Shown here: positions 16,398-27,218 of the stretch, one piece after another
How positions within the stretch are numbered: position 1 is the stretch's first letter
Layout: each line of letters opens with the position of its first letter
Assembly (NCBI GenBank): GCA_022709545.1
Contig: JAKLIP010000001.1
Span: 62,001-126,000 of the forward strand
Direction of reading: 5' to 3'
Length of the DNA stretch: 64,000 bases
Source of the DNA: Patescibacteria group bacterium
Lineage (GTDB): Bacteria; Patescibacteriota; Minisyncoccia; Moranbacterales; GWC2-37-73
Position numbers and translations under genes: made by a program
Notes under the pieces: generated by a model
What the model saw: the letters and a program-made list of their open reading frames with translations, nothing else
Databases searched by the model: none
What the model was told of the DNA's origin: nothing

Positions 16398-17242
16398 TGC
16401 CATCAGGCGGGGAAGTATATTATACAAATTCTTCAGGCCTTAGTCCTAATCCATCTGAACCATATACCGACGGTTATGTAGTACATAAAATTACTGCTAT
16501 TGGTGATTCAACAATTAACCTATGTGGTGGTGGCTCCGTTGATATTCTTGTTGTTGGGGGAGGAGCCGGAGGAAAAGGTATTTTTGATGGTGGTGTTGGT
16601 GCTGGTGGATTTGTGGAAAAATATGGTTTTGATATCGATCCTGGAAAATATGAAGTTGTTGTGGGTGATGGAGGGTGTGGTGCAGGAAACTGTCATGCGA
16701 GTAACAATCCAGAAAATGGAAAGGATAGTATTTTTGCCAAAGACACTTCTTATGAAATAAAGGCTTTGGGTGGCGGCGTGGGTATAGGTGGATCTGGAGG
16801 AGGAGGCGCTACTAATTTACCGGGATTTGAAGGAACACCTGGGCAGGGAAATTCTGGCGGTTTTGGTTCAATGTGTGGCATATATTGGGCTCAAGGTGGT
16901 GGTGGAGGAGCAGGCGAAAATGGGCATAATGGTGCCACTGATTGCAGTAATTTCAGTGACGGTGCAGGAAATGGTGGTAATGGAAAAATGAGTACTATTT
17001 CAGGCGAGGAGAAATGGTATGCTGGTGGAGGTGCAGGAGGTTGTACACATGCTTATTGTAAAGTGATTGGTGGTAAGGGTGGTGGTGGAGATACAGTTGG
17101 TGCTTATAACGCAGCTGGTGCATGGGGAGAAGAGGGAGAAGATGGAACCGGTGGTGGTGCAGGCGGAGCTACTTTAAACCGGATTCCACATCCCGACGGC
17201 GGCTCCGGAATCGTGATAGTCAGATATAAATATGAAGAATAA
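15743..17242 (+). CDS. Glycine-rich pseudopilin B1 (499 aa)
   Basis: A PilV/GspI-like pseudopilin: leader MNLIQIPKQKKKQKG, mature FSLIELLISFAILSLGIMAV, with Glu5. A short domain follows with the AQEAVELLRNIKDND motif typical of PilV. A cysteine-rich linker (about 160-220: TLANKC, CTCTG, CGVGTKTNGECC) precedes a glycine-rich block (about 265-497) that ends SGIVIVRYKYEE. The block carries the motif EKWYAGGGAGG also seen in the paralogues. Function is inferred as an extracellular or pilus-tip adhesin. Its first 218 residues are closely related to B2. Confidence 0.8.
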   Translation: MNLIQIPKQKKKQKGFSLIELLISFAILSLGIMAVFILMSKNVEYSRFSKDQILASQLAQEAVELLRNIKDNDTEFNDTVEAGEYIIDKNKFEINTDPDIFKLYLKYEEGNKFYVHEKDDSEPTKFFRRVDLAVKNDTDGKKIIEERIMVSWNDKGLPSDPADCTLANKCLSVGSIAPDTNIVCTCTGVDLVCQGEPVYYDNCEGQCGVGTKTNGECCVPSGGEVYYTNSSGLSPNPSEPYTDGYVVHKITAIGDSTINLCGGGSVDILVVGGGAGGKGIFDGGVGAGGFVEKYGFDIDPGKYEVVVGDGGCGAGNCHASNNPENGKDSIFAKDTSYEIKALGGGVGIGGSGGGGATNLPGFEGTPGQGNSGGFGSMCGIYWAQGGGGGAGENGHNGATDCSNFSDGAGNGGNGKMSTISGEEKWYAGGGAGGCTHAYCKVIGGKGGGGDTVGAYNAAGAWGEEGEDGTGGGAGGATLNRIPHPDGGSGIVIVRYKYEE

Positions 17243-17247
17243 AATTT

Positions 17248-18678
17248 ATGCGGATTAAAAAATTTTTTCAAAAACAAAAAGGATTTACTTTGGTTGAAAT
17301 GCTGATTTCTGTTTTCCTTTTTTCTTTAGTTGTAATTATGCTGATGGGAAGTTTCTCAAGTTTTTTCAGCAGCTACATCAATTCCAAGAGAAATCAAAAT
17401 GACATCGAAAATGCCCAATATGTCATGGGTACAATGGTAAAAACAATCAGAACTTCCAGAATCATAGGAGATATAGGAGATATTACAGGCTTCCCTCTGA
17501 ATATTTATGATTTTTCGCAATTGAAGTGCATTCAATATGACTATGATTCAGTAAGTAAAAATATAATGTATGGTGAGGGACTTCCAGCAGATATAAATGC
17601 CCCGGATCCTGAAAGCTGTAATTTTGAAGACATACGTGACAACAACATGAATCTTTTGACTTATGACGGCAATATAGCTGAAGCTTCTATTTCTGCTGTT
17701 CCTTCGAGAGGATTAAAATATGGCAAGGTTACTATATTTTTTAGTATTCAGAGTAAAGGTGCAACATCTCCTGTTCCTATACAGATGAGCACTTCCTTGA
17801 GATCAAGAGCGAATTGTATAGAAGGCGGAAAATTAAGCTTTGTAGATGCTAGTGGAAATCCTATTGAGAAACCAATTTCCGGAAGCAGTTATGCTATAAA
17901 TACTTTCACTGAAGTCGGTGAAAGCTGGCCAATGGTTAATTGTAGCGGTGTTGATTTTGAATATCTGGTCGTCGGTGGAGGTGGAGGAGGAGGATATGGC
18001 GGAGGTGGAGGAGGAGGAGCAGGAGGATTATTGACTGGCACAAAAAAACTGCCAACAGGTTATATATTAGTTAAAGTTGGCAATGGAGGAGAGGGTGGAA
18101 ATGAGGATAGAGCAAATGGAGCGAATGGAGAAGACAGCCTTCTTGATACTATAGTTGCTTATGGTGGTGGAGGAGGCGGTGGAGTAAATAGTGCGGGCTC
18201 TGACGGAGGAAGCGGAGGCGGTGCCGGTTGCAATAGCACAAGTCCTGGGGAAGTTTATGAAGGATATGAATCACAAGGCAATAATGGAGGAGAGGGAGGA
18301 TCTAGTGATCCTGGAGTTACCGGCGGAGGCGGTGGCGGGGCAGAAGAAGCCGGTAATGATGGAGATGCAGAAGATAGAGGTTTTGGCGGGGATGGAATAC
18401 TTTCTAAAATATCCGGTTATGAAATTACTTATGCTGGTGGCGGTGGCGGAGCAGATTGCACAGAAAGTGATGACATTGCGGAGGGTGGAGAAGGTGGTGG
18501 CGGAGATGGTCAAAATAATCCAGGTGGTTCCGGAGGTAATAATCCAGAACCCGGAATGCCCAATACTGGTGGCGGCGGAGGCGGAGCTGCGGATCAGGGC
18601 GGAGAAAAAGTGCCAGGAGCTACCGGCGGTTCAGGAATTGTTATGATAAAATATCCTTATTTTGAATATGAAGAATAA
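17248..18678 (+). CDS. Glycine-rich pseudopilin C (476 aa)
   Basis: A PilW/GspJ-like pseudopilin: leader MRIKKFFQKQKG, mature FTLVEMLISVFLFSLVVIMLM with Glu5, then a soluble domain with the DIENAQYVMGTMVKTIRTSR helix usual in this class. It lacks the cysteine-rich linker of A and B. Residues about 239-472 are glycine-rich, beginning FEYLVVGGGGGGG and ending TGGSGIVMIKYPYFEYEE. It is single-copy, between the A1-B1 and A2-B2 pairs, with a 5-bp gap after B1, so it is probably co-translated with B1. Confidence 0.8.
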   Translation: MRIKKFFQKQKGFTLVEMLISVFLFSLVVIMLMGSFSSFFSSYINSKRNQNDIENAQYVMGTMVKTIRTSRIIGDIGDITGFPLNIYDFSQLKCIQYDYDSVSKNIMYGEGLPADINAPDPESCNFEDIRDNNMNLLTYDGNIAEASISAVPSRGLKYGKVTIFFSIQSKGATSPVPIQMSTSLRSRANCIEGGKLSFVDASGNPIEKPISGSSYAINTFTEVGESWPMVNCSGVDFEYLVVGGGGGGGYGGGGGGGAGGLLTGTKKLPTGYILVKVGNGGEGGNEDRANGANGEDSLLDTIVAYGGGGGGGVNSAGSDGGSGGGAGCNSTSPGEVYEGYESQGNNGGEGGSSDPGVTGGGGGGAEEAGNDGDAEDRGFGGDGILSKISGYEITYAGGGGGADCTESDDIAEGGEGGGGDGQNNPGGSGGNNPEPGMPNTGGGGGGAADQGGEKVPGATGGSGIVMIKYPYFEYEE

Positions 18679-18716
18679 ATAAAAGCTAACGAATACAAAT
18701 AATAAAATTAATATAA

Positions 18717-20336
18717 ATGTCTAAATTTCTGCAAACTCAAGTTCATTCATCACCCCAATCCAAACTTCCCTCAGGGAATTTCAAAAAAAACTCCCTTCTT
18801 TCATATAAGAGGGGTTTTTCTGTTATTGAAATAGTGATAGCCATGGCTCTTTTGATAATTATGACTGCAGTTCTGTTTGTGAACCAAACAAGCAACAAAT
18901 CACAAAAAGAAGTTGAAGTCGCCGCCAGGCAAATAGCCGCCCAACTTAGATTGTTGCAGAACGATTCTATTAACGGAAAATATATTGACGGCCAGGTATA
19001 TAAATTTACCTTTAAGGCTGAAAAAGGAAAGACGGCCTATAATTTGGAATATGAGTATAATCCTAGTGAAGGAAATGATCCCAAAATAGAACTAGGATTA
19101 GAATTAAACTCAGCCAAAAAAAATGTGATTTTCAAGGATGATGTGGAAGTTTCTTTCAGTCTTTCATCCCGCGGCAAAACAGATCCAGGAAGTACTGCTC
19201 CTCCGATAACACTCACAGCTAAAAATGACACAAACAAAAGAGCCTATGTCTGCTATATGCCTGACACCGGATTGATATTTGACGGCACAGATCCGACCTG
19301 CAATTACACCGTTGCAGTTGATCCCGGGACAAATCCAAGCAATTGTCCTGCAAGCGATCCTTGTCAGGTATCCACCTGCGGTAGTGACCAATGCCGCAAC
19401 GGAGTTTGTGTATATGATGGTAGCAAAGATTGCTGCGTCCAGGCTGTAACAGCTACTGGCCAAGTGGAAATAACTAAAAAAGACGGTCGTGAAATTTATA
19501 CTTTTACTGGTGACGGAGAGATCAATGTGAGTTGTTCTCCAGTGCAAGTCGGTTATCTGGTTGTCGGTGGTGGCGGAGGCGGGGGATCTGAACATGGCGG
19601 CGGAGGAGGAGGCGCCGGTGGTTTTCTGACTGGCACTACAGAACTTCCAGCAGGTTCAACAAGTATCATTGTTGGTAAAGGAGGGAACGGTGGCGGAGGC
19701 TGGTATGATCCAGGTAAAAATGGAGGCGATTCGTCTATTGGTAATATTATAATTTCTAAAGGAGGCGGCGGTGGCGGGCATGGATCTCCAACGGCCAATA
19801 CTCCTTCAGATTTGACTGGATATAACGGTGGTTCTGGCGGAGGTGGAGGTGGACAAGCATGGGGTGGTGATAGTTCTCCTGAAGGCAAGGGAATATCAGG
19901 GCAGGGTCATGACGGTGCTGTTGGAAGTGATTGGCAACATCATATATTTGGAGGTGGTGGAGGAGGAGCATATGAAAAAGGATATTATGGAAGCGGTGGC
20001 ACTGATTCTTGGCATGATCCATGTAATGATTGTGGAGACTATGCTGGTGCTACTGGTGGCAATGGAGGAAGTGGATCTCCATCTTCAATCAGCGGTGCAG
20101 AGAAATGGTATGCTGCTGGAGGTGGAGGTGGAGGTTATGAGAGCGGTGGAATAGGTGGAAAAGGAGGTGGTGGAAATGGAGGGAGTAACTCTACAACAAC
20201 TATTGAACCAACTGCAGGGCAAGAAAACACTGGTTCTGGTGGAGGTGGAAGTGGTGTTACTATACCATATGAAATTAGAGATTCTTATGGAGCTGGCGCT
20301 AATGGCGGTTCCGGAATCGTGATAATTAAAATTTAA
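18717..20336 (+). CDS. Glycine-rich pseudopilin A2 (539 aa)
   Basis: A paralogue of A1. After nine different residues (MSKFLQTQV) it is identical to A1 for about 244 residues, covering leader, pilin helix, GspH-like domain and cysteine-rich linker. The glycine-rich block (about 278-539) diverges from A1 soon after GGFLTGTTELPAGSTSI and is the end of the protein (GGSGIVIIKI). The C-terminal half of A1 is absent. The antisense ORF over this block is proline-rich and a shadow. Followed by B2 after 6 bp. Confidence 0.8.
   Translation: MSKFLQTQVHSSPQSKLPSGNFKKNSLLSYKRGFSVIEIVIAMALLIIMTAVLFVNQTSNKSQKEVEVAARQIAAQLRLLQNDSINGKYIDGQVYKFTFKAEKGKTAYNLEYEYNPSEGNDPKIELGLELNSAKKNVIFKDDVEVSFSLSSRGKTDPGSTAPPITLTAKNDTNKRAYVCYMPDTGLIFDGTDPTCNYTVAVDPGTNPSNCPASDPCQVSTCGSDQCRNGVCVYDGSKDCCVQAVTATGQVEITKKDGREIYTFTGDGEINVSCSPVQVGYLVVGGGGGGGSEHGGGGGGAGGFLTGTTELPAGSTSIIVGKGGNGGGGWYDPGKNGGDSSIGNIIISKGGGGGGHGSPTANTPSDLTGYNGGSGGGGGGQAWGGDSSPEGKGISGQGHDGAVGSDWQHHIFGGGGGGAYEKGYYGSGGTDSWHDPCNDCGDYAGATGGNGGSGSPSSISGAEKWYAAGGGGGGYESGGIGGKGGGGNGGSNSTTTIEPTAGQENTGSGGGGSGVTIPYEIRDSYGAGANGGSGIVIIKI
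18743..19475 (+). repeat. Long direct repeat, copy 2 (A-class front end)
   Basis: Second copy of 12801-13533. The sharp left edge lies inside the leader codons of both genes (after Val9 in A2, after Cys6 in A1), which marks a recombination joint. Confidence 0.85.
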
Positions 20337-20997
20337 ACAAGGATGAATTTAATTCAAATTCTAAAACAGAAAAAAAAACAAAAAGGATTCTCATTGATAG
20401 AACTGCTGATATCTTTTGCCATACTCTCTTTGGGAATAATGGCGGTTTTCATCCTGATGTCCAAAAATGTAGAATATTCCCGATTTTCAAAAGATCAGAT
20501 TCTAGCTTCTCAGTTAGCGCAGGAAGGCATTGAACTGCTGAGAAATCTCAAAGACAACGACACTGAATTTAATGATACAGTTGAAGCCGGTGAATACATA
20601 ATCGATAAAAATAAATTTGAAATTAACACCGATCCGGATATTTTCAAGTTGTATTTGAAATATGAAGAAGGCAATAAATTCTATGTCCATGAAAAAGATA
20701 ATTCAGAACCTTCAAAATTTTTCAGAAAAGTTGATTTGGCGGTCAAGAATGATACGGACGGAAAGAAAATAATCGAAGAAAGAATTATGGTTTCATGGAA
20801 TGACAAAGGTTTGCCATCCGATCCAGCCGATTGTACCCTGGCCAACAAATGCCTATCAGTTGGTTCCATTGCACCCGACACAAATATAGTTTGTACCTGT
20901 ACGGGCGCAGACTTAGTCTGTCAGGGCGATCCTGTCTACTACGATAACTGCGAGGGTCAGTGCGGTGTAGGTACGAAGACGAATGGGGAATGCTGTG
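20329..20997 (+). repeat. Long direct repeat, copy 2 (B-class front end)
   Basis: Second copy of 15729-16397, with more substitutions than the A pair. This suggests the A copies were homogenised or duplicated more recently. Confidence 0.85.
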
Positions 20998-22220
20998 CTT
21001 CACTTGTCGTTAAAAATCAGCCGGTTAATATAACTGGGGTAACTTTGGCAAATGCAACTGGGATTGCAGTCATCAATGATTTAATTTTTAAACCCAATCT
21101 TGTCGCCACCGGCGGTAATATAGTCTATACGGATAAGGATGGTTTAAGACCTACTCCTGCTCCCACTTCTGAAACTGTATATGTGGTTCATAAGTTTGAT
21201 GACAAAAATGTTGTAAATTTGGCCAGCGGGGCGTGCAGTATAACTTTTGAAAAGCCCATGGATAATGTAGAGCTTTTATTAGTTGGTGGTGGTGGCTATG
21301 GAGATTTGCAAGCTGGTGCTGCTGGTGGTTTTAGGCTTTTGAATAAGTCAGTAACTGCAAGAACTTATAATATGATAGTTGGCGCTGGAGGTGCCAACAT
21401 TATGTTTGCCGTTCCTTCTGACCAAGTCTATTATAATAACAGAAATACAATTTGGGATACTGGAGGTTCTGATCAAGAAGTAGCTACTGGCGGAGGCGGT
21501 GGTGGAAGTTATTCTTCTGTCAATGGTGGATCTGGATCAGGTGGATATGTAGTTCAATGGAACAATGGTCCTGAATATGCTTCACCAGGACTTGGTAACA
21601 CTCCGGCTACTGCACCTTCACAAGGAAACAATGGGGGGGCAGCTACTACTATTTATCCCAATGGTAGAGAGTGGGTAGCATTTGGTGGTGGCGGAGGCGG
21701 AGCCGGCAGTGCCGGATACCAGCCTTTTGTAGGTACAGATGGAAATTATCATGGCGGGCAAGGAGGAGACGGAATATCTTCTTCTATCAGTGGTGTTCCT
21801 ACGATTTATGCTGCTGGCGGAGGCGGAGGTTCTGGAGATTATAATGGTAATTTTAGTAATTTTAGAGGTGGAGAAGGCGGAAGCGGTGGAATTGGAGGTA
21901 AAGGTCACTCTTGGGGGTATCCGATTACAACCGAAGAAGCAAGTGGAAAACCTTGGACTGGTTCTGGCGGTGGTGGAATTGATTATGGTTTTTCATGGGG
22001 TTACGACAGATTTGGTGGTTGCGGAGTTATTATTGTCAGATATCCTTATTCCCAAGCTCTTCCTACTTTAACCTGGGGGACAGGAAATGATGAAACAATT
22101 AATACTAGTGGAACATATACACTCACAGATTCGTCAGGAAATAAAATAGATGCCACTGTTAATTATTTAGGATTACCAAAAACTGATCAGACAGATAGTA
22201 TAACGGTTGAATGTCAATAA
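20343..22220 (+). CDS. Glycine-rich pseudopilin B2 (625 aa)
   Basis: A paralogue of B1 with the same leader and PilV-like front end and cysteine-rich linker to about residue 218. It then has an extra module (SLVVKNQPVNITG, about 220-265) that is also in A1, followed by a glycine-rich block (about 308-575) and a C-terminal segment of about 50 residues (SGNKIDATVNYLGLP, ending TDSITVECQ) that A1 shares. A terminator follows the stop, so B2 closes the pseudopilin unit. Confidence 0.8.
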   Translation: MNLIQILKQKKKQKGFSLIELLISFAILSLGIMAVFILMSKNVEYSRFSKDQILASQLAQEGIELLRNLKDNDTEFNDTVEAGEYIIDKNKFEINTDPDIFKLYLKYEEGNKFYVHEKDNSEPSKFFRKVDLAVKNDTDGKKIIEERIMVSWNDKGLPSDPADCTLANKCLSVGSIAPDTNIVCTCTGADLVCQGDPVYYDNCEGQCGVGTKTNGECCASLVVKNQPVNITGVTLANATGIAVINDLIFKPNLVATGGNIVYTDKDGLRPTPAPTSETVYVVHKFDDKNVVNLASGACSITFEKPMDNVELLLVGGGGYGDLQAGAAGGFRLLNKSVTARTYNMIVGAGGANIMFAVPSDQVYYNNRNTIWDTGGSDQEVATGGGGGGSYSSVNGGSGSGGYVVQWNNGPEYASPGLGNTPATAPSQGNNGGAATTIYPNGREWVAFGGGGGGAGSAGYQPFVGTDGNYHGGQGGDGISSSISGVPTIYAAGGGGGSGDYNGNFSNFRGGEGGSGGIGGKGHSWGYPITTEEASGKPWTGSGGGGIDYGFSWGYDRFGGCGVIIVRYPYSQALPTLTWGTGNDETINTSGTYTLTDSSGNKIDATVNYLGLPKTDQTDSITVECQ

Positions 22221-22239
22221 AATATTTGTAAAATTTAAA

Positions 22240-22268
22240 AAATCGCCCATAGGCAGGGCGATTTTTTT
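22240..22268 (+). terminator. Intrinsic terminator of the pseudopilin unit
   Basis: AAATCGCCC (22240-22248) pairs with GGGCGATTT (22256-22264) and runs into seven Ts. Confidence 0.85.
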
Positions 22269-22292
22269 GTATTATAATTAAAATATGAATTC

Positions 22293-22312
22293 ACCCCCAC
22301 ACCTATTTAAAT
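22293..22312 (+). repeat. 20-bp inverted repeat, left copy
   Basis: The sequence ACCCCCACACCTATTTAAAT is the exact reverse complement of 22578-22597. It lies 3 nt before the start codon of the GIY-YIG gene. Confidence 0.9.
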
Positions 22313-22315
22313 GTT

Positions 22316-22570
22316 ATGTTCTATGTTTATATAATAAAAAGTAAAAAAGACGGTGATTTATATACTGGGTCGACAAATAATTTGATAAAAAGATTTTCTG
22401 AACATAATAAAGGTCTTTGTAAATCAACTAAATGTCGTGTACCATTCAAGCTGGTATATTATGAGGCTTACGTGTCTCAAAAAGATGCGAGAACAAGAGA
22501 GCACAACTTAAAATTAAGGGCAAATGCGTTAAGTCAGTTGAAAAGAAGGATTAAAAACAGTTTAATTTAA
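22316..22570 (+). CDS. GIY-YIG nuclease domain protein
   Basis: A single-domain GIY-YIG nuclease of 84 aa, of the UPF0213/YhbQ-like type. The motif appears as YVYIIKS (3-9) and LYTGSTNN (15-22), followed by the conserved R26 (NLIKRFSEHN), a family Glu in YYEAY (about 49-53) and the basic C-terminal REHNLK helix. Such proteins are common and often multicopy in CPR genomes. The gene is enclosed by a perfect 20-bp inverted repeat, which suggests it moves as a cassette. A TATAAT lies at 22273-22278. The true role (DNA repair or selfish homing) is unknown. Confidence 0.85.
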   Translation: MFYVYIIKSKKDGDLYTGSTNNLIKRFSEHNKGLCKSTKCRVPFKLVYYEAYVSQKDARTREHNLKLRANALSQLKRRIKNSLI

Positions 22571-22577
22571 TTTTTTA

Positions 22578-24677
<2,100 letters not shown>

Positions 24678-24693
24678 TTTTCCAAAAATAATT

Positions 24694-24981
24694 ATGCTAA
24701 CCAGGGAAGAAATTTTGCATATAGCAACTTTGGCTAGAATAGGCTTAGATGAAAAAGATATTAAAAAATATCAGAATGAATTGTCTGAAATTTTGGATTA
24801 TTTCAAAAAACTCAATGAGCTTAATGTGGAGGGCATTGAGCCTATAGGCCATATTACCGGTATGCAGAATATATACCGTTCCGATATCAATAAAGAATTC
24901 GAACCTTTGGAAAAAGAAAGAATTATCAAAAATATACCGGAAAACAAAGACGGATATATTAAGGTCAAAAGCGTTTTATAG
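24694..24981 (+). CDS. gatC: Asp/Glu-tRNA amidotransferase subunit C
   Basis: The small subunit of GatCAB, which converts Glu-tRNA(Gln) and/or Asp-tRNA(Asn) to the amidated forms. At 95 aa it has the usual N-terminal helix (REEILHIATLARIGLDEKDIKKYQNELSEIL) and the wrapping C-terminal part with NVEGIEPIGH. It sits directly before gatA with an 18-bp gap. gatB is not in the window. Confidence 0.92.
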   Translation: MLTREEILHIATLARIGLDEKDIKKYQNELSEILDYFKKLNELNVEGIEPIGHITGMQNIYRSDINKEFEPLEKERIIKNIPENKDGYIKVKSVL

Positions 24982-24999
24982 TTTTATTTTTTAAAAAAA

Positions 25000-26442
25000 A
25001 TGATCAAAGAACTTCACAATAAATTAATAAGCAAGGAAATAACGGCAGTTCAGCTTGCGGAAAATTATTTTGCTTTTATTGAAAAAAAAGAACCAGAAGT
25101 TTCAGCCTATTTGACATTGACAAAAGAGCTGGCGATGGATCAAGCAAAAAAAGTGGATGAAAAAATTTCAAAAGGAGAAAAAATAGGAATAATAGAAGGC
25201 ATACCCTGTGCGATCAAAGACAATATCTGCATAAAAGGAGTAAGGACTACTGCAGGTTCAAAAATTCTGGATAATTATATTGCTCCTTATGATGCAACCG
25301 TTATCAAGCACCTGAAAAAAAGCGGAGCTGTTTTTTTAGGAAAAACAAATATGGATGAATTTGCCATGGGTTCGTCTACTGAAAATAGCGCCTATCAAAT
25401 TACTAAAAATCCTTTAGATATAGAACGTGTTCCAGGGGGCTCTTCCGGAGGTTCAATAGCCGCTGTGGCAGCAAATGAAGCTGTTTGGTCTCTTGGTTCA
25501 GATACCGGAGGATCAATCCGCCAGCCAGCCTCATTTTGCGGAGTTGTAGGTTTAAAACCTACCTATGGACGTGTTTCACGAAATGGATTGCTTGCAATGG
25601 CCTCCAGTCTTGACCAAATAGGACCGGTTGCAAAAAACGTTGAAGATGTAGCTATAATTCTTTCAGAAATTTCCGGAGAAGATTTATTGGATGCGACTTC
25701 TGCTCAGAGCGGCAGTAAGAGATATGAAGATTATCTTACAGGAAATATTTCTGGGAAAAGTATAGGAATTCCACAAGAATATATGGAAGGATTAGACAGC
25801 GAAATCAAGAAGGTTTTTGATGAATCTGTTGAAAAATTAAAATCTCTAGGTGCTCAAATAAAAACAATAAGTTTGCCGCATGCTAAATATGCTCTGCCTA
25901 CATATTATATAATTATGACTTCAGAAGTTAGTTCCAATTTGGCGAGATTTGACGGTATAAAATATGGTTTAAGAATTAATGATGAATCAGATTCTGACGT
26001 TAAAGAAGGAGAATTGCCTAAAACGTTGCTTGAAGGATATCTTGATACAAGAAAAATAGGATTTGGTGACGAGGTAAAAAGACGTATTATGCTTGGGACA
26101 TATGCTTTGAGTGCTGGTTATTACGATGCTTATTATCTTAAGGCGCAGAAAGTCAGAGCACTTATTCGGCAGGATTTTGAAAAAGCATTCAAAGAAGTTG
26201 ATTTTATTTATTCTCCGACAGCTCCGGAAACAGCTTTTAAAATAGGTGAAAAAACTAATGATCCGCTAAAAATGTATCTAGGCGATATTTATACAATTAC
26301 AGCTAATCTTGCAGGTATACCTGCAGTTTCTTTTCCAATTGGGGCTGTTAAAAACCTTCCAGTAGGAGGGCAATTGATGGGTAAGTGGTTTGATGAAGAG
26401 GGGTTGTTGGATGTGGCGTATACTTTTGAAATAAATAATTAA
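25000..26442 (+). CDS. gatA: Asp/Glu-tRNA amidotransferase subunit A
   Basis: The amidase subunit that releases ammonia from glutamine for tRNA transamidation. The amidase signature is complete: AIKDN lysine near residue 72, GGSSGGS around 146-152 and DTGGSIRQPA (about 168-177) with the catalytic Ser-cisSer-Lys set. It has 480 aa, typical. It forms a pair with gatC. Confidence 0.95.
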   Translation: MIKELHNKLISKEITAVQLAENYFAFIEKKEPEVSAYLTLTKELAMDQAKKVDEKISKGEKIGIIEGIPCAIKDNICIKGVRTTAGSKILDNYIAPYDATVIKHLKKSGAVFLGKTNMDEFAMGSSTENSAYQITKNPLDIERVPGGSSGGSIAAVAANEAVWSLGSDTGGSIRQPASFCGVVGLKPTYGRVSRNGLLAMASSLDQIGPVAKNVEDVAIILSEISGEDLLDATSAQSGSKRYEDYLTGNISGKSIGIPQEYMEGLDSEIKKVFDESVEKLKSLGAQIKTISLPHAKYALPTYYIIMTSEVSSNLARFDGIKYGLRINDESDSDVKEGELPKTLLEGYLDTRKIGFGDEVKRRIMLGTYALSAGYYDAYYLKAQKVRALIRQDFEKAFKEVDFIYSPTAPETAFKIGEKTNDPLKMYLGDIYTITANLAGIPAVSFPIGAVKNLPVGGQLMGKWFDEEGLLDVAYTFEINN

Positions 26443-26463
26443 AAATATAAATAATTTAAACAT

Positions 26464-26997
26464 ATGTTTAATAATTCAGAAAATTCAGTCAGTAGTTTTC
26501 AGGATATTATTACGCAATTATATGCTTCACCTCTAGTTTTTTTTCTCAAGATTTTTTTCGGAATATATCTAGCAGTTTTAATTGCTAATGTAATTATGCT
26601 TTTGATTCTTCGTGATGTGCCTGCTCAGCTGAGAGTAGGATTAAAAGGCATGAGTGTTCCTTTAGTTACAAAGAAAAAAATGGGCAAACGCTGGGATGAA
26701 GTCATGAAACGTCTAAAAAGCAACGAAGCTTCGCAATTCAAAGTTGCAATCATTGAAGCCGATTCGATTGCTGATGGGATACTTTCTGAATTAGGGTACA
26801 AGGGAGCTAACATGATGGAAAAATTAGAACAAGTCGGAACCTCTCATCTAGATGATCATCTGGAGGCGCTTAAGGGAGCGCATCAACTTAGAAATAGGGT
26901 AGTGAATGAGCCAGACTTTGAAGTCGACGAAAGATTGGCAAAGGCAGAAATAGGCATTTATGAAAATTTCTTGAGGTATTTAGAGTTATTGAATTAA
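26464..26997 (+). CDS. Membrane-anchored hypothetical protein (177 aa)
   Basis: I do not recognise the family. One strong membrane helix (about 25-50, VFFLKIFFGIYLAVLIANVIMLLIL) is followed by a cytoplasmic, helix-rich domain with Lys/Glu-rich segments and a conserved-looking ADSIADGILSELGYKGANM stretch (about 98-116). No signal peptide is present. It follows gatA by 21 bp in the same direction and precedes the tRNA cluster promoter. The topology suggests a tethered cytoplasmic domain, but nothing more can be said. Confidence 0.7.
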   Translation: MFNNSENSVSSFQDIITQLYASPLVFFLKIFFGIYLAVLIANVIMLLILRDVPAQLRVGLKGMSVPLVTKKKMGKRWDEVMKRLKSNEASQFKVAIIEADSIADGILSELGYKGANMMEKLEQVGTSHLDDHLEALKGAHQLRNRVVNEPDFEVDERLAKAEIGIYENFLRYLELLN

Positions 26998-27006
26998 AAT
27001 TCATTG

Positions 27007-27034
27007 TTGACAGATGTAAAAAAATAATTATAAT
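27007..27034 (+). promoter_or_regulatory. Consensus promoter of the tRNA cluster
   Basis: TTGACA (27007-27012) and TATAAT (27029-27034) with 16-nt spacing lie 26 nt before tRNA-fMet. Both hexamers match the sigma-70 consensus exactly. Confidence 0.85.
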
Positions 27035-27059
27035 AAGGATTACTGCCTATTTTATTTAT

Positions 27060-27133
27060 AGCGGGATGGAGCAGTCTGGCAGCTCGCGTGGCTCATAACC
27101 ACGAGGTCGTAGGTTCAAATCCTACTCCCGCAA
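27060..27133 (+). tRNA. Initiator tRNA-fMet(CAU)
   Basis: The anticodon loop CTCATAA carries CAT. Position 1 (A27060) faces A72 (27132), so the top acceptor pair is mismatched, and the D stem is GAGC/GCTC with A11:U24. Both are initiator hallmarks. T-arm GTAGG/CCTAC. CCA is not encoded. Confidence 0.9.
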
Positions 27134-27218
27134 CAAGAGCATAGAACGTAGGTCGAGAAACTGAATATAGGTGACAGATATGTTTGTTTTTTATCTTACG
27201 TTTTTTATTTATTAGTAA

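Noticed and set aside
19553-19888. Proline-rich minus-strand ORF (and similar ones over the other glycine-rich blocks)
   Set aside because: It is the complement of the repeated GGX codons of A2. It has no ribosome-binding site and no family resemblance.
12784-22220. Diversity-generating retroelement behind the variable C-termini
   Set aside because: No reverse transcriptase gene and no template repeat are present in the window. The variation looks like block recombination.
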